Shown: positions 7,309 to 13,043 of the stretch, piece after piece
Position numbering within the stretch: position 1 is the first letter of the stretch
Layout of the letters: each line of letters starts with the position of its first letter
Source: DASQVO01 sp035640715
GTDB lineage: Bacteria; Actinomycetota; Actinomycetes; Streptosporangiales; Streptosporangiaceae
Assembly (NCBI GenBank): GCA_035640715.1
Contig: DASQVO010000182.1
Span: 1 to 15,105 of the forward strand
Reading direction: 5' to 3'
DNA: 15,105 bases
Program-made: the position numbers and the translations under genes
Notes under the pieces: generated by a model
Told to the model about the DNA's origin: nothing
Database searches by the model: none
Seen by the model: only the letters and a program-made list of their open reading frames with translations

Positions 7309-7855
7309 GGCCGGCGAGAAGCTCCGCGAGCTGCGCGGCAATCCGCCGGGAGCCGGTCTCGATAAGGTCCAGGACGGCACTGAAGTCGGCGGAATCCTTC
7401 CCGTAAGGATCGGGGATGTCCAGGCACTCATCCATGGCTGCCGGCCGGAGCCCTCCCGCCTCGCCGAACAACCGGATCCGGTCAGCCGGGACGCCCGCGC
7501 TGGCAGCCATCCGGCGCAGGTCCGCGAGGTTGTACCGGTCCATGGCCAGGATCAGGTCACGGCTGTCCAGCCACGACGGCTCGATCTGCCTGGCACGGTG
7601 CGCCGAACCGTCGTAGCCGCGTCGCGTAACCTCGGCGCACGCGTGCGCCTCCATCCGCTGGCCGAGGTGCCAGTCCCCCGTTCCGGCGCTGTCCACCGTG
7701 ACCGCGCCGTCCAGGCCCGCGGCGGCCAGCTCGGATCTGAGGACGACCTCGGCCATCGGCGAACGGCAGATATTGCCGAGGCATACCAGGCAGATCCGGT
7801 AGGTACCGTTCGGGTGACGGGGCGGCGGCAGCGCCGCGGCGCGTGCGACGGACAT
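7295..7855 (-). CDS. Low-molecular-weight protein tyrosine phosphatase
   Basis: This 186-residue cytosolic phosphatase has the LMW-PTP fold: P-loop VCLGNICRSPMAE (24-36) with nucleophile C25 and R31 in the C-X5-R motif, VDSAGTGDWHLGQRM (54-68), DLILAMDRYNLADL (100-113) and the general-acid loop IPDPYG (147-152; D149). It carries an extra N-terminal tail of about 18 residues. The ATG at 7855 has GAGG only 1 nt upstream, so the start is slightly uncertain. The gene overlaps the fructosamine kinase gene by 14 bp. In mammals LMW-PTP-A removes the 5-phosphate of protein-bound ribulosamine 5-phosphate, making the substrate of the 3-kinase, so the pair may form one deglycation route. A role in protein-tyrosine dephosphorylation is the alternative. 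Confidence 0.93.
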   Translation of the reverse strand: MSVARAAALPPPRHPNGTYRICLVCLGNICRSPMAEVVLRSELAAAGLDGAVTVDSAGTGDWHLGQRMEAHACAEVTRRGYDGSAHRARQIEPSWLDSRDLILAMDRYNLADLRRMAASAGVPADRIRLFGEAGGLRPAAMDECLDIPDPYGKDSADFSAVLDLIETGSRRIAAQLAELLAGRATA

Positions 7856-7860
7856 GCCTC

Positions 7861-7920
7861 AAGGATGCCCGATGCCGACGGCAGGCGGGAACGATGCCCC
7901 ATACCCGGCGGCAGGCGGGA
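7861..7920. repeat. Imperfect 30-bp tandem repeat upstream of the phosphatase
   Basis: Two 30-bp units (7861-7890 and 7891-7920) both end in GCAGGCGGGA and share most of GATGCCC near their starts. They fill most of the 79-bp gap between the acyltransferase stop and the phosphatase start, and may be part of the phosphatase leader. Confidence 0.65.
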
Positions 7921-7934
7921 CAGCGCTGAGCGGG

Positions 7935-9269
7935 TTACTTAGCCGCGGGCTCGACGGCGGGGCGCATCGCCTGCTCCGGAGCCGTGTCGGGGCCGAACCA
8001 GGTCTCCAGCCAGACGGCGAACTTCTTGCCCTGACGCTGCATCGGCGCCTCGACGAACCGGTACGTGAGCGCGCTGCATCCGAGCAGGGCCGCCAGGAAC
8101 ACGCCGGCCATCAGGATCTGCAGCGGAAGGGGATGCGTGCCACGGGTGAGCGGAACCCAGTGGTACACCTCGAGCAGCAGTGGATGCAGCAGGTAGACGG
8201 AATAGCTCACCAGCCCGAGCCACGCCAGGACGGCCGGCATCTTCTTGTGGCGGCAGGCCATGCCCGCCGCGAACGTCGCCCCTGCCAGGACCAGCGAGGT
8301 TACCCACTGCCAGTCCCACTGCGTCACGGCGGCGGGTGAGGTGATCCACGGCGGGACGTGCCACAGCCCCGCCGCGATGGCGAGCGCGAACACCGCCACC
8401 GTGATGGCAGCCGCCCGCCGCCTGCCGAACTCACCGCGCTCCGCCCGGTACAGCATGGTGCCGGTGAACATCAGGGCGAGGATCGTCAGCGCCTCGAAGG
8501 GATTGACCCAGCTCCCGTTGAAGGCCACGAGCACCATGGCGGTGCCCGCGGCCATCAGGGCGCCCACCATCTTCGGCACGCGGTATCGCGTCACCGCCAG
8601 CGCCACGCCGCAGATGATCAGCAGGTCGGCGATCCCGGCGACGAGCCTCGGGCCCAGGAAGCTGCTGGACAGCGCGGCCATGGGCAGCAGCCCGCCGATC
8701 ACGACCGCGGCAATCCCGAACCCTAGCGCGAACCTGCTGCTGCGGCGGTGCACGCCGGTCACGAACAGCACGGTGAGCAGGAGGTAGAACGCCATCTCAT
8801 ACGAGAGGGTCCAGATCACGTTGATGGCGTTCTGGCCGGTGATGACGTTGGACAGCATGAGAGCGTGGCTGAGCGCCGAGGTCTCCGGGTCCCCCTCCGT
8901 CCGGCCGATCCCGCCGATGCGGAGCTTCCACAGCACGATGGCCGCGACCACCGCGACCAGGTAGAGGGGATAAAGCCGGAAGATCCGGCTCACCCAGAAA
9001 CCGTGGACGCTGCCCTTGCGCTCAAGGGAAGCGGGCACGATGTACCCGCTGACGAGAAAGAACACGAAGACGCCGTACTGGCCTGGGTCGAACCACTGGT
9101 AGACGATGTGTCTGACGTGCTGCAACACGTAGTAGCCGAGGTGGTCGAAGACCACGAAGAGTGCGGCGATCCCGCGCAGCGCGTCGAGCCAGGCAAGCCT
9201 CCTCCCGGTCGGCACGGGCGGCGCGGCGGGCGAGGGCTGGGAGTCAAGGGTCAGCGGGGCATCAGACAC
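7935..9269 (-). CDS. Acyltransferase 3 family integral membrane protein
   Basis: This 444-residue polytopic protein is of the family that O-acylates sugars, lipids or antibiotics at the membrane (OatA/WecH-like membrane domain). Seen: a Pro-rich cytosolic N-terminus, then WLDALRGIAALFVVFDH, in which R32 and H43 form the family's R-X10-H motif, GVFVFFLVSGYIV (66-78), the RxxR-type motif SRIFRLYPLYL (94-104), about ten hydrophobic helices, and a YSVYLLHPLLLEVYHW segment near the C-terminus. It ends in a short cytosolic tail with no extracellular SGNH domain. The GTG at 9269 is the start; the upstream TGAGAAG is a weak ribosome site. The phosphatase and fructosamine kinase genes follow on the same strand after 79 bp, so co-transcription is possible. 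The acceptor is unknown. Confidence 0.92.
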   Translation of the reverse strand: MSDAPLTLDSQPSPAAPPVPTGRRLAWLDALRGIAALFVVFDHLGYYVLQHVRHIVYQWFDPGQYGVFVFFLVSGYIVPASLERKGSVHGFWVSRIFRLYPLYLVAVVAAIVLWKLRIGGIGRTEGDPETSALSHALMLSNVITGQNAINVIWTLSYEMAFYLLLTVLFVTGVHRRSSRFALGFGIAAVVIGGLLPMAALSSSFLGPRLVAGIADLLIICGVALAVTRYRVPKMVGALMAAGTAMVLVAFNGSWVNPFEALTILALMFTGTMLYRAERGEFGRRRAAAITVAVFALAIAAGLWHVPPWITSPAAVTQWDWQWVTSLVLAGATFAAGMACRHKKMPAVLAWLGLVSYSVYLLHPLLLEVYHWVPLTRGTHPLPLQILMAGVFLAALLGCSALTYRFVEAPMQRQGKKFAVWLETWFGPDTAPEQAMRPAVEPAAK

Positions 9270-9280
9270 GGCTTCTCACG

Positions 9281-9323
9281 ATACCCGCGACAACTCTTAA
9301 GACACGGGTCCGCAATACCCGCG
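9281..9323. repeat. Paired ATACCCGCG direct repeats upstream of the acyltransferase
   Basis: ATACCCGCG occurs at 9281-9289 and 9315-9323, 34 bp apart, in the short space before the acyltransferase start. On the transcribed (minus) strand this reads CGCGGGTAT twice. It may be a regulator site or another diverged tandem duplication; I see no convincing -35/-10 pair around it. Confidence 0.4.
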
Positions 9324-9340
9324 GGAGCTCTTTTCGCAGT

Positions 9341-9379
9341 TAAAGCCGGCCGAACGGGACCGTGGTGGCACCGGCCGGC
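9341..9379 (-). terminator. Probable terminator of the S53 peptidase gene
   Basis: GCCGGCCG (9345-9352) and CGGCCGGC (9372-9379) form a perfect 8-bp GC stem with a 19-nt loop, starting 17 nt after the peptidase stop in the minus direction. On that strand the stem is followed directly by TTTA. This fits an intrinsic terminator with a very short U-tract. Confidence 0.55.
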
Positions 9380-9396
9380 CACGTCGCGAGCCGCGG

Positions 9397-10905
9397 TCAG
9401 GAGTGGCCACCGAACCGCGCCAGCGCGGGGACGAACCAGCGGGCGTCGATCGTCCCCCAGCCGCTGGCCAGGTTATAACCTCGTCCGGCGGTGTACCCGG
9501 TGACCTTGTTGAAGCTGTTGTTACCGGTGGTGACGCCGGCAATCCCGGTGCGTGACAGGCCGTTCTTGCTCTGGCTCTGCGCGCCCAGGGCGTACAGCGC
9601 CGCGTTGATGTTGCCGAGGCGGTGATGCGCCACCTGGTCGGCGAGGGCGACGATGCCGGCGAATAGCGGCGTGGCCTCGCTCGTTCCGGCGAAGATCTCC
9701 CATCCGGGCCCGGTCGGCTCGAAGCTCTCATAGACCCAGCAGCCGCCGTCGACGGCACCCGACATCGAGATGTCGGGTGTGCCCCTGGAGTTGCCCACCA
9801 CGTTCCTGACGCCGTTCTGGAACGAGGGGCGCCGGAAGATGGCTGAGACACCGCCGCCCCCGGCACCGAAACGGTCGTTCCACACCTGGTCCGGCTGGGT
9901 CTTGCTGCCGTCTTGGGCGAGGAAGAGCCGGGTGCCGCCGACCGAGGTGACCAGTGGGTCCGACGACGGCCAGTCGATGACCCGGTGCGGGTAGGGCGTG
10001 ACGCCGTCGGCCTCATCGTTGGTTGCGCCGCTGTCGCCGGCCCCCGCGAGGACGGTGACGTGGTGGCGTGCCGCGTCGGTGAAGGCGTAACGCAGCCTCA
10101 GCAGGCTGGAGTAGTTGCCCTTGGTGAAGCCGGGGAAGGTGTTCTCCGTCGCCCCGAAGCTCAGGCTGATCACGTCGCCGATGCCCTGGTTGATCAGGTA
10201 CTGCATGGCGCTCATCATCTGCGGGAAGCCGGTGACGCCCTCGGTCTCCGCGACGGGCGTCTCGACGAGCGCGATCCTGGCGCCCGGCGCGATGGCGTGG
10301 GCGTATTCCACGTCGAGCGTGGTCTCCTCGGCCCAGCCGACCATGGTCGCGTTGTTCTTGTCAAAGTTCGGGATGGTGCCGAGCTTGTATATTTTCAGCG
10401 GCGGGGGATCCGGGATGCCCCACTGCCGGTCGAAGACGGCCAGGTCGTGGAGGATGTTCGGCGATCCGAACGAGTCGACGATCATGATCGTCTGGCCTTT
10501 GCCCGTGATGTTCGAGCTGTACAGCGGGTTCAGGTCGTAGGCGGCCCGGTACTGTACCGGCGTGTAGCAGCGGATCTTCATCGTGGCGAGGCACTGGGCG
10601 ACGCTGAGCGGCGCCTTGGACCGGACGCGGAGCGTTGACGCTCCGGCCACAGACGGGACAGCCGTCGCCGGGCGCGAGAATGCCGCCGCGCTCGCGGTGG
10701 TTGTGCCGCTGGCGGCTGTGCTTCCGGCAGCCGCGCGCATCGCCACGGCGGCCGCGGGTGCTGACGCGGAGGCGGCAGGCAAGGCCGCGGAGGCGGCAGC
10801 GGGAAGGGCCAATGCCGCCGCAATGGCGGTGAGCGGGACCAGCCTTCCGCGTCGCGCGGCCCATGCCGTGCGACGTAGGGCGGTCCTGCGTGGGCTCGGC
10901 AGCAT
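9397..10905 (-). CDS. Secreted S53 (sedolisin) family serine-carboxyl peptidase
   Basis: This 502-residue exported protease has an Arg-rich n-region, a hydrophobic core and an ALPAAASA-type cleavage region (1-40), an Ala/Ser/Thr-rich linker (41-95), then the S53 catalytic domain from about CYTPVQYRAAYDL (113-125). Catalytic residues are clear: E194 and D198 in WAEETTLD, D291 (oxyanion) in AGAGDSGA, and S409 in AGTSEATPLFAGI. Sedolisins are usually made with a pro-domain of about 170-200 residues; here only about 110 residues precede the catalytic domain, with no pro-kumamolisin-like sequence. At the C-terminal calcium site, FNKVTG (465-470) and GYNLASGWG (476-484) carry Lys and Asn where Asp ligands are usual. 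The ATG at 10905 follows GAGGAGG by 2 nt. Likely an extracellular protease for protein nutrients or envelope turnover. Confidence 0.92.
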   Translation of the reverse strand: MLPSPRRTALRRTAWAARRGRLVPLTAIAAALALPAAASAALPAASASAPAAAVAMRAAAGSTAASGTTTASAAAFSRPATAVPSVAGASTLRVRSKAPLSVAQCLATMKIRCYTPVQYRAAYDLNPLYSSNITGKGQTIMIVDSFGSPNILHDLAVFDRQWGIPDPPPLKIYKLGTIPNFDKNNATMVGWAEETTLDVEYAHAIAPGARIALVETPVAETEGVTGFPQMMSAMQYLINQGIGDVISLSFGATENTFPGFTKGNYSSLLRLRYAFTDAARHHVTVLAGAGDSGATNDEADGVTPYPHRVIDWPSSDPLVTSVGGTRLFLAQDGSKTQPDQVWNDRFGAGGGGVSAIFRRPSFQNGVRNVVGNSRGTPDISMSGAVDGGCWVYESFEPTGPGWEIFAGTSEATPLFAGIVALADQVAHHRLGNINAALYALGAQSQSKNGLSRTGIAGVTTGNNSFNKVTGYTAGRGYNLASGWGTIDARWFVPALARFGGHS

Positions 10906-10921
10906 GACCTCCTCATGGCAC

Positions 10922-10944
10922 GGTGCGCCGCGGCCCGGCGCACC
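10922..10944 (-). promoter_or_regulatory. Strong hairpin in the S53 leader
   Basis: GGTGCGCC (10922-10929) and GGCGCACC (10937-10944) form a perfect 8-bp stem with a 7-nt loop. On the minus strand it ends 8 nt before the GAGGAGG ribosome site of the S53 gene. It could tune translation or mRNA stability, or be an operator; which one cannot be read from the sequence. Confidence 0.5.
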
Positions 10945-11050
10945 ACCGCTCTCCGCTTCATCTCAGCGCGGATTCGCGCATTACGCAATGCTATGCAGGC
11001 GTGTCGTGACCTAACCTTTGCTAATGGCGCACGCTGTCTGTCCAGAAACT

Positions 11051-11070
11051 ATCAATTGTGATCAATTGCG
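11051..11070. repeat. Tandem ATCAATTG decamer repeat
   Basis: ATCAATTGTG is followed at once by ATCAATTGCG, two 10-bp units differing at one position, in an AT-rich pocket of the otherwise GC-rich spacer. The 10-bp period puts both copies on one face of the helix, as expected for a dimeric or repeated regulator site. Confidence 0.5.
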
Positions 11071-11185
11071 AACGCTTGGTGCATGCGAGCGGCTCCGGAC
11101 GGCCGTGACAGCCGCGGCTCAAGCGCTCACGCTTCGCGATGTGTCGCATGCGGCCTGCGATTCGCAATGCGCGGCGGCCCTTTGC

Positions 11186-11191
11186 TAGTAT
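11186..11191 (+). promoter_or_regulatory. Candidate -10 element of tRNA-Lys
   Basis: TAGTAT lies 13 bp before the first base of the mature tRNA, a fitting place for a -10 box with a short leader. A possible -35, TTCGCA at 11161-11166, is 19 bp upstream and weak. Confidence 0.4.
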
Positions 11192-11204
11192 CACTGCGGT
11201 TCAC

Positions 11205-11277
11205 GCGCCGCTAGCTCAATTGGCAGAGCAGCGGACTCTTAATCCGCGGGTTCGGGGTTCAAGTCCCTGGCGGCGCA
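11205..11277 (+). tRNA. tRNA-Lys (anticodon CTT)
   Basis: A complete 73-nt cloverleaf can be folded. The acceptor stem GCGCCGC (11205-11211) pairs perfectly with GCGGCGC (11270-11276), with discriminator A11277. The D-arm runs through TAGCTCAATTGGCAGAGCA, the anticodon stem is GCGGA/TCCGC with loop CTCTTAA giving CTT, and the T-arm holds GGTTCAAGTCC. The 3' CCA is not encoded (CCC follows). It decodes AAG lysine codons. Confidence 0.97.
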
Positions 11278-11302
11278 CCCGTCCTGACCTAGGTTTCACC
11301 CC

Positions 11303-11614
11303 TTACTCGATAAGGCATACCGAGTCCAGGCCGGTCAGCTTGAACACCAGGCGGGCCTGACGTTGCGGCGAGCGGAGCACCACCGGCCAGTTCCGGGGCA
11401 GCGCGTGCCGGGCGTCCACGAAGGCGTGGACCGCGGAGGAATCAAGGAACCCCACCGCCGCCAAGTTGATGATCAGCCGCCCCGGGTTTCTGCGCACGAC
11501 TTGGTCCAGACATTCGCGCAGGATGCCAGCCATCGTCGTGTCGATGCCGCCGCAGAATCTGCCTCGTATGGCGACGTGAAGTATCGTGGCTTGTGGGTCC
11601 TTTTGCGCCGACAT
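11303..11614 (-). CDS. STAS-domain anti-sigma factor antagonist
   Basis: This 103-residue protein is a single STAS domain: ATILHVAIRGRF strands near the start, LIINLAAVGFLDSSAVHAFV in the middle, and LVFKLTGLDSV at the end. The DSS motif places a serine where SpoIIAA/RsbV-type antagonists are phosphorylated by a cognate HATPase kinase; unphosphorylated protein releases a sigma factor from its anti-sigma partner. The ATG at 11614 follows a GGAGG with 8-nt spacing; a longer in-frame reading to 11707 would run into the divergent gene and is rejected. It is divergent from a MEDS-HATPase gene 67 bp away, its likely partner. It converges on tRNA-Lys, 25 bp beyond its stop. Confidence 0.88.
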   Translation of the reverse strand: MSAQKDPQATILHVAIRGRFCGGIDTTMAGILRECLDQVVRRNPGRLIINLAAVGFLDSSAVHAFVDARHALPRNWPVVLRSPQRQARLVFKLTGLDSVCLIE

Positions 11615-11633
11615 AGGCGTTGCCTCCGATTTT

Positions 11634-11648
11634 TCGGGGTAGCCCCGA
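11634..11648. repeat. Perfect 6-bp hairpin between the divergent STAS and MEDS-HATPase genes
   Basis: TCGGGG (11634-11639) and CCCCGA (11643-11648) pair around a 3-nt loop TAG, in the 67-bp divergent spacer. A T5 run lies just to its left (11630-11634). It may be a shared operator or lie in the STAS leader just before its ribosome site. Confidence 0.5.
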
Positions 11649-11681
11649 GATGTCATCCGGCCACGCTGGGAAGGGGGGCTC

Positions 11682-12653
11682 GTGGATGACAGCGGCCAGG
11701 AGGCCATAGTGCGGACGGCTGCGGCATCCCTAGATGGCGGCGGCTTCCGGCATGTCGCGTTGTTCTACCGGACCGGCGTGGAGTATGTGGCCGGGATATC
11801 GGCGTTCGCGCGGGCCGGGCTGGACCGCGGTGAGCCGGTCATGCTGGTGGTGCCCGGGTTCCGTGCCGGGCCGCTGCGCCAGGCGCTCGGGCGGGACGCC
11901 GACCGGGTGACGTTCGCCGACATGACCCAGGTCGGCCGCAACCCCGGGCGGATCATCCCGGCCGTACAGGAGTTCCTCGACCGCCACGCCGGCCGCCAGG
12001 TCAGTTGCGTCGGTGAATGCGTCTGGCCCGGCCGCAGGTGGCCTGAGATAACCGAGGCGGCCAGGCACGAAGCGCTGTCCAACCTCGCGTTCGCGGATGC
12101 GCCGATGACCGTGCTGTGCCCGTTCGACACGACCCGGCTGTCGGCCGGCGTGCTGTCCGCCGCCCGCCAGGCTCATCCGCTGGCTGCTGAGCCAGATGGC
12201 CTGGTCCCCAGCAAGGAGTACCTGGGGCCGGGCAAAGTCCCGCCGCTGTGCGAGGAGCCGCTGCCGCAGCCGCCCCCGGAAGCGGAAGTCCTCAGTTACC
12301 GAGCGGACCTGCGCCCGGTGCGGGCACTGACTGGACGGCGGGCCGCCCAGGCAAGCCTGGCCCCAGGCCGGGCGGACGATCTGATCATCGCGGTCAGTGA
12401 GCTGGCCGCCAACACGATACGGCACACGCCAGGGAGCGGCATCTTGCGCATCTGGCAGACTCCGGGCGAGCTGGTATGTGAGATCTGCGATCAGGGGTGG
12501 ATAGCCAATCCGCTGGCCGGGCGGCACCGCCCGGCCAGCCCCGGCGGCGGCCTTGGCCTGCCGCTGGTCCACCAGGTATGTGACCTGGTGGAGACGCGAA
12601 CCGATCCGGTCAGCGGCACCATCATCCGGCTGCATATGAGCCTGTGCGGGTAA
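11682..12653 (+). CDS. MEDS sensor domain-HATPase fusion, RsbW-like anti-sigma/serine kinase
   Basis: This 323-residue cytosolic protein has an N-terminal MEDS (DcmR-type sensory) domain, about residues 23-165 (HVALFYRTGVEYVAGISAF, EPVMLVVP, FADMTQVGRNPGRIIPAVQEF, CVWPG, EALSNLAFADAP, LCPFDTTRL). A Pro-rich linker (about 180-203) leads to a C-terminal RsbW-like HATPase domain: SELAANTIRHTPG (N-box, E240/N244), CDQG (D270) and GGGLGLPLVHQVCD. Such proteins bind a sigma factor or phosphorylate STAS antagonists, here under control of a sensed ligand. No H-box is present, so it is not a classical histidine kinase. GTG at 11682 is preceded by an AAGGGGGG ribosome site. The divergent STAS gene is the obvious partner; no sigma factor gene is in the window. 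Confidence 0.88.
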   Translation: MDDSGQEAIVRTAAASLDGGGFRHVALFYRTGVEYVAGISAFARAGLDRGEPVMLVVPGFRAGPLRQALGRDADRVTFADMTQVGRNPGRIIPAVQEFLDRHAGRQVSCVGECVWPGRRWPEITEAARHEALSNLAFADAPMTVLCPFDTTRLSAGVLSAARQAHPLAAEPDGLVPSKEYLGPGKVPPLCEEPLPQPPPEAEVLSYRADLRPVRALTGRRAAQASLAPGRADDLIIAVSELAANTIRHTPGSGILRIWQTPGELVCEICDQGWIANPLAGRHRPASPGGGLGLPLVHQVCDLVETRTDPVSGTIIRLHMSLCG

Positions 12654-12701
12654 CGGGCACGGCGGCCGGCTGAGCGCTAACGACCCAGAGGAGGAGCCGC
12701 A

Positions 12702-12896
12702 ATGGTAAAACCCCCAGGGCCCGGGTCATTCTCGGCTGGTGAGACAGCACTGAGTAGCAACGGAAACGACGATCAAATCGCCGGAGAGCGTCACGGCGCG
12801 GGGACGGGGTCGTCTTCGACCGGAACTGGCGCGATGATGTCGATAGTCGGGAAATACCTCCGGTACCGGCGGACATCACGGGTCAGCAACTGGTAG
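12702..12896 (+). CDS. Short hypothetical ORF with strong ribosome site, possibly decayed
   Basis: A 64-codon frame starts 48 bp after the MEDS-HATPase stop and has one of the best ribosome sites in the window (AGAGGAGGAG, 12688-12697, 4 nt before the ATG). The first half (MVKPPGPGSFSAGETALSSN onward) is Gly/Ser-rich and unrecognised. The second half is read antisense through the PIN remnant on the other strand, so it cannot be conserved coding sequence on both. The likely reading is the 5' end of a former third gene of the operon, cut by whatever brought in the PIN fragment. It may still be translated. Confidence 0.35.
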   Translation: MVKPPGPGSFSAGETALSSNGNDDQIAGERHGAGTGSSSTGTGAMMSIVGKYLRYRRTSRVSNW

Positions 12897-12945
12897 CCCG
12901 CTACTGCGGCATGCGCGCCGCTGTCCCGCCTCACCGGAAGCGGCA
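12791..12945 (-). pseudogene. C-terminal remnant of a PIN-domain (VapC-type) toxin gene
   Basis: On the minus strand, GAHAAVAGYQLLTRDVRRYR followed by RYFPTIDIIAP is recognisable as the last ~35 residues of a family of PIN-domain ribonuclease toxins, followed by a short tail to a stop at 12791. The residues before GAHAA do not resemble the toxin core, and the N-terminal ~90-100 residues with the first catalytic Asp residues are absent. The upper boundary near 12945 is approximate. No antitoxin gene is next to it. Without the active-site half it cannot be an active toxin. Confidence 0.6.
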
Positions 12946-12986
12946 TTACGGACTCCGCCCCTGACCGCACCGTCGGGGCCGCTGGC

Positions 12987-13004
12987 GGTATAACCGGCAT
13001 AACC
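12987..13004. promoter_or_regulatory. Tandem GGTATAACC/GGCATAACC repeat before the CE7 gene
   Basis: Two abutting 9-mers differ at one base and lie about 40 bp before the CE7 start codon. Each is itself nearly palindromic (GGT...ACC), and TATAAC (12989-12994) resembles a -10 box. It is a plausible operator/promoter for the esterase gene; no good -35 was found. Confidence 0.4.
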
Positions 13005-13043
13005 GACTAAGCGCGATCGTGTCCGCAATGACGGGAGGCGAGG

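Larger units (their letters stand above)
10906..11204. promoter_or_regulatory. Spacer between S53 gene and tRNA-Lys
   Basis: No gene is seen in these 299 bp. The spacer holds the S53 leader hairpin (10922-10944), an imperfect inverted repeat GCATT-ACGC-AATGC at 10979-10992, a tandem decamer at 11051-11070, and the tRNA promoter region. Short ORFs across it have no coding character. Confidence 0.5.

Noticed and set aside
11139..11360. Plus-strand ORF across the tRNA gene reading PLAQLAEQRTLNPRVRGSSP
   Set aside because: This is the well-known false protein produced by translating a tRNA gene; the cloverleaf explains the sequence.
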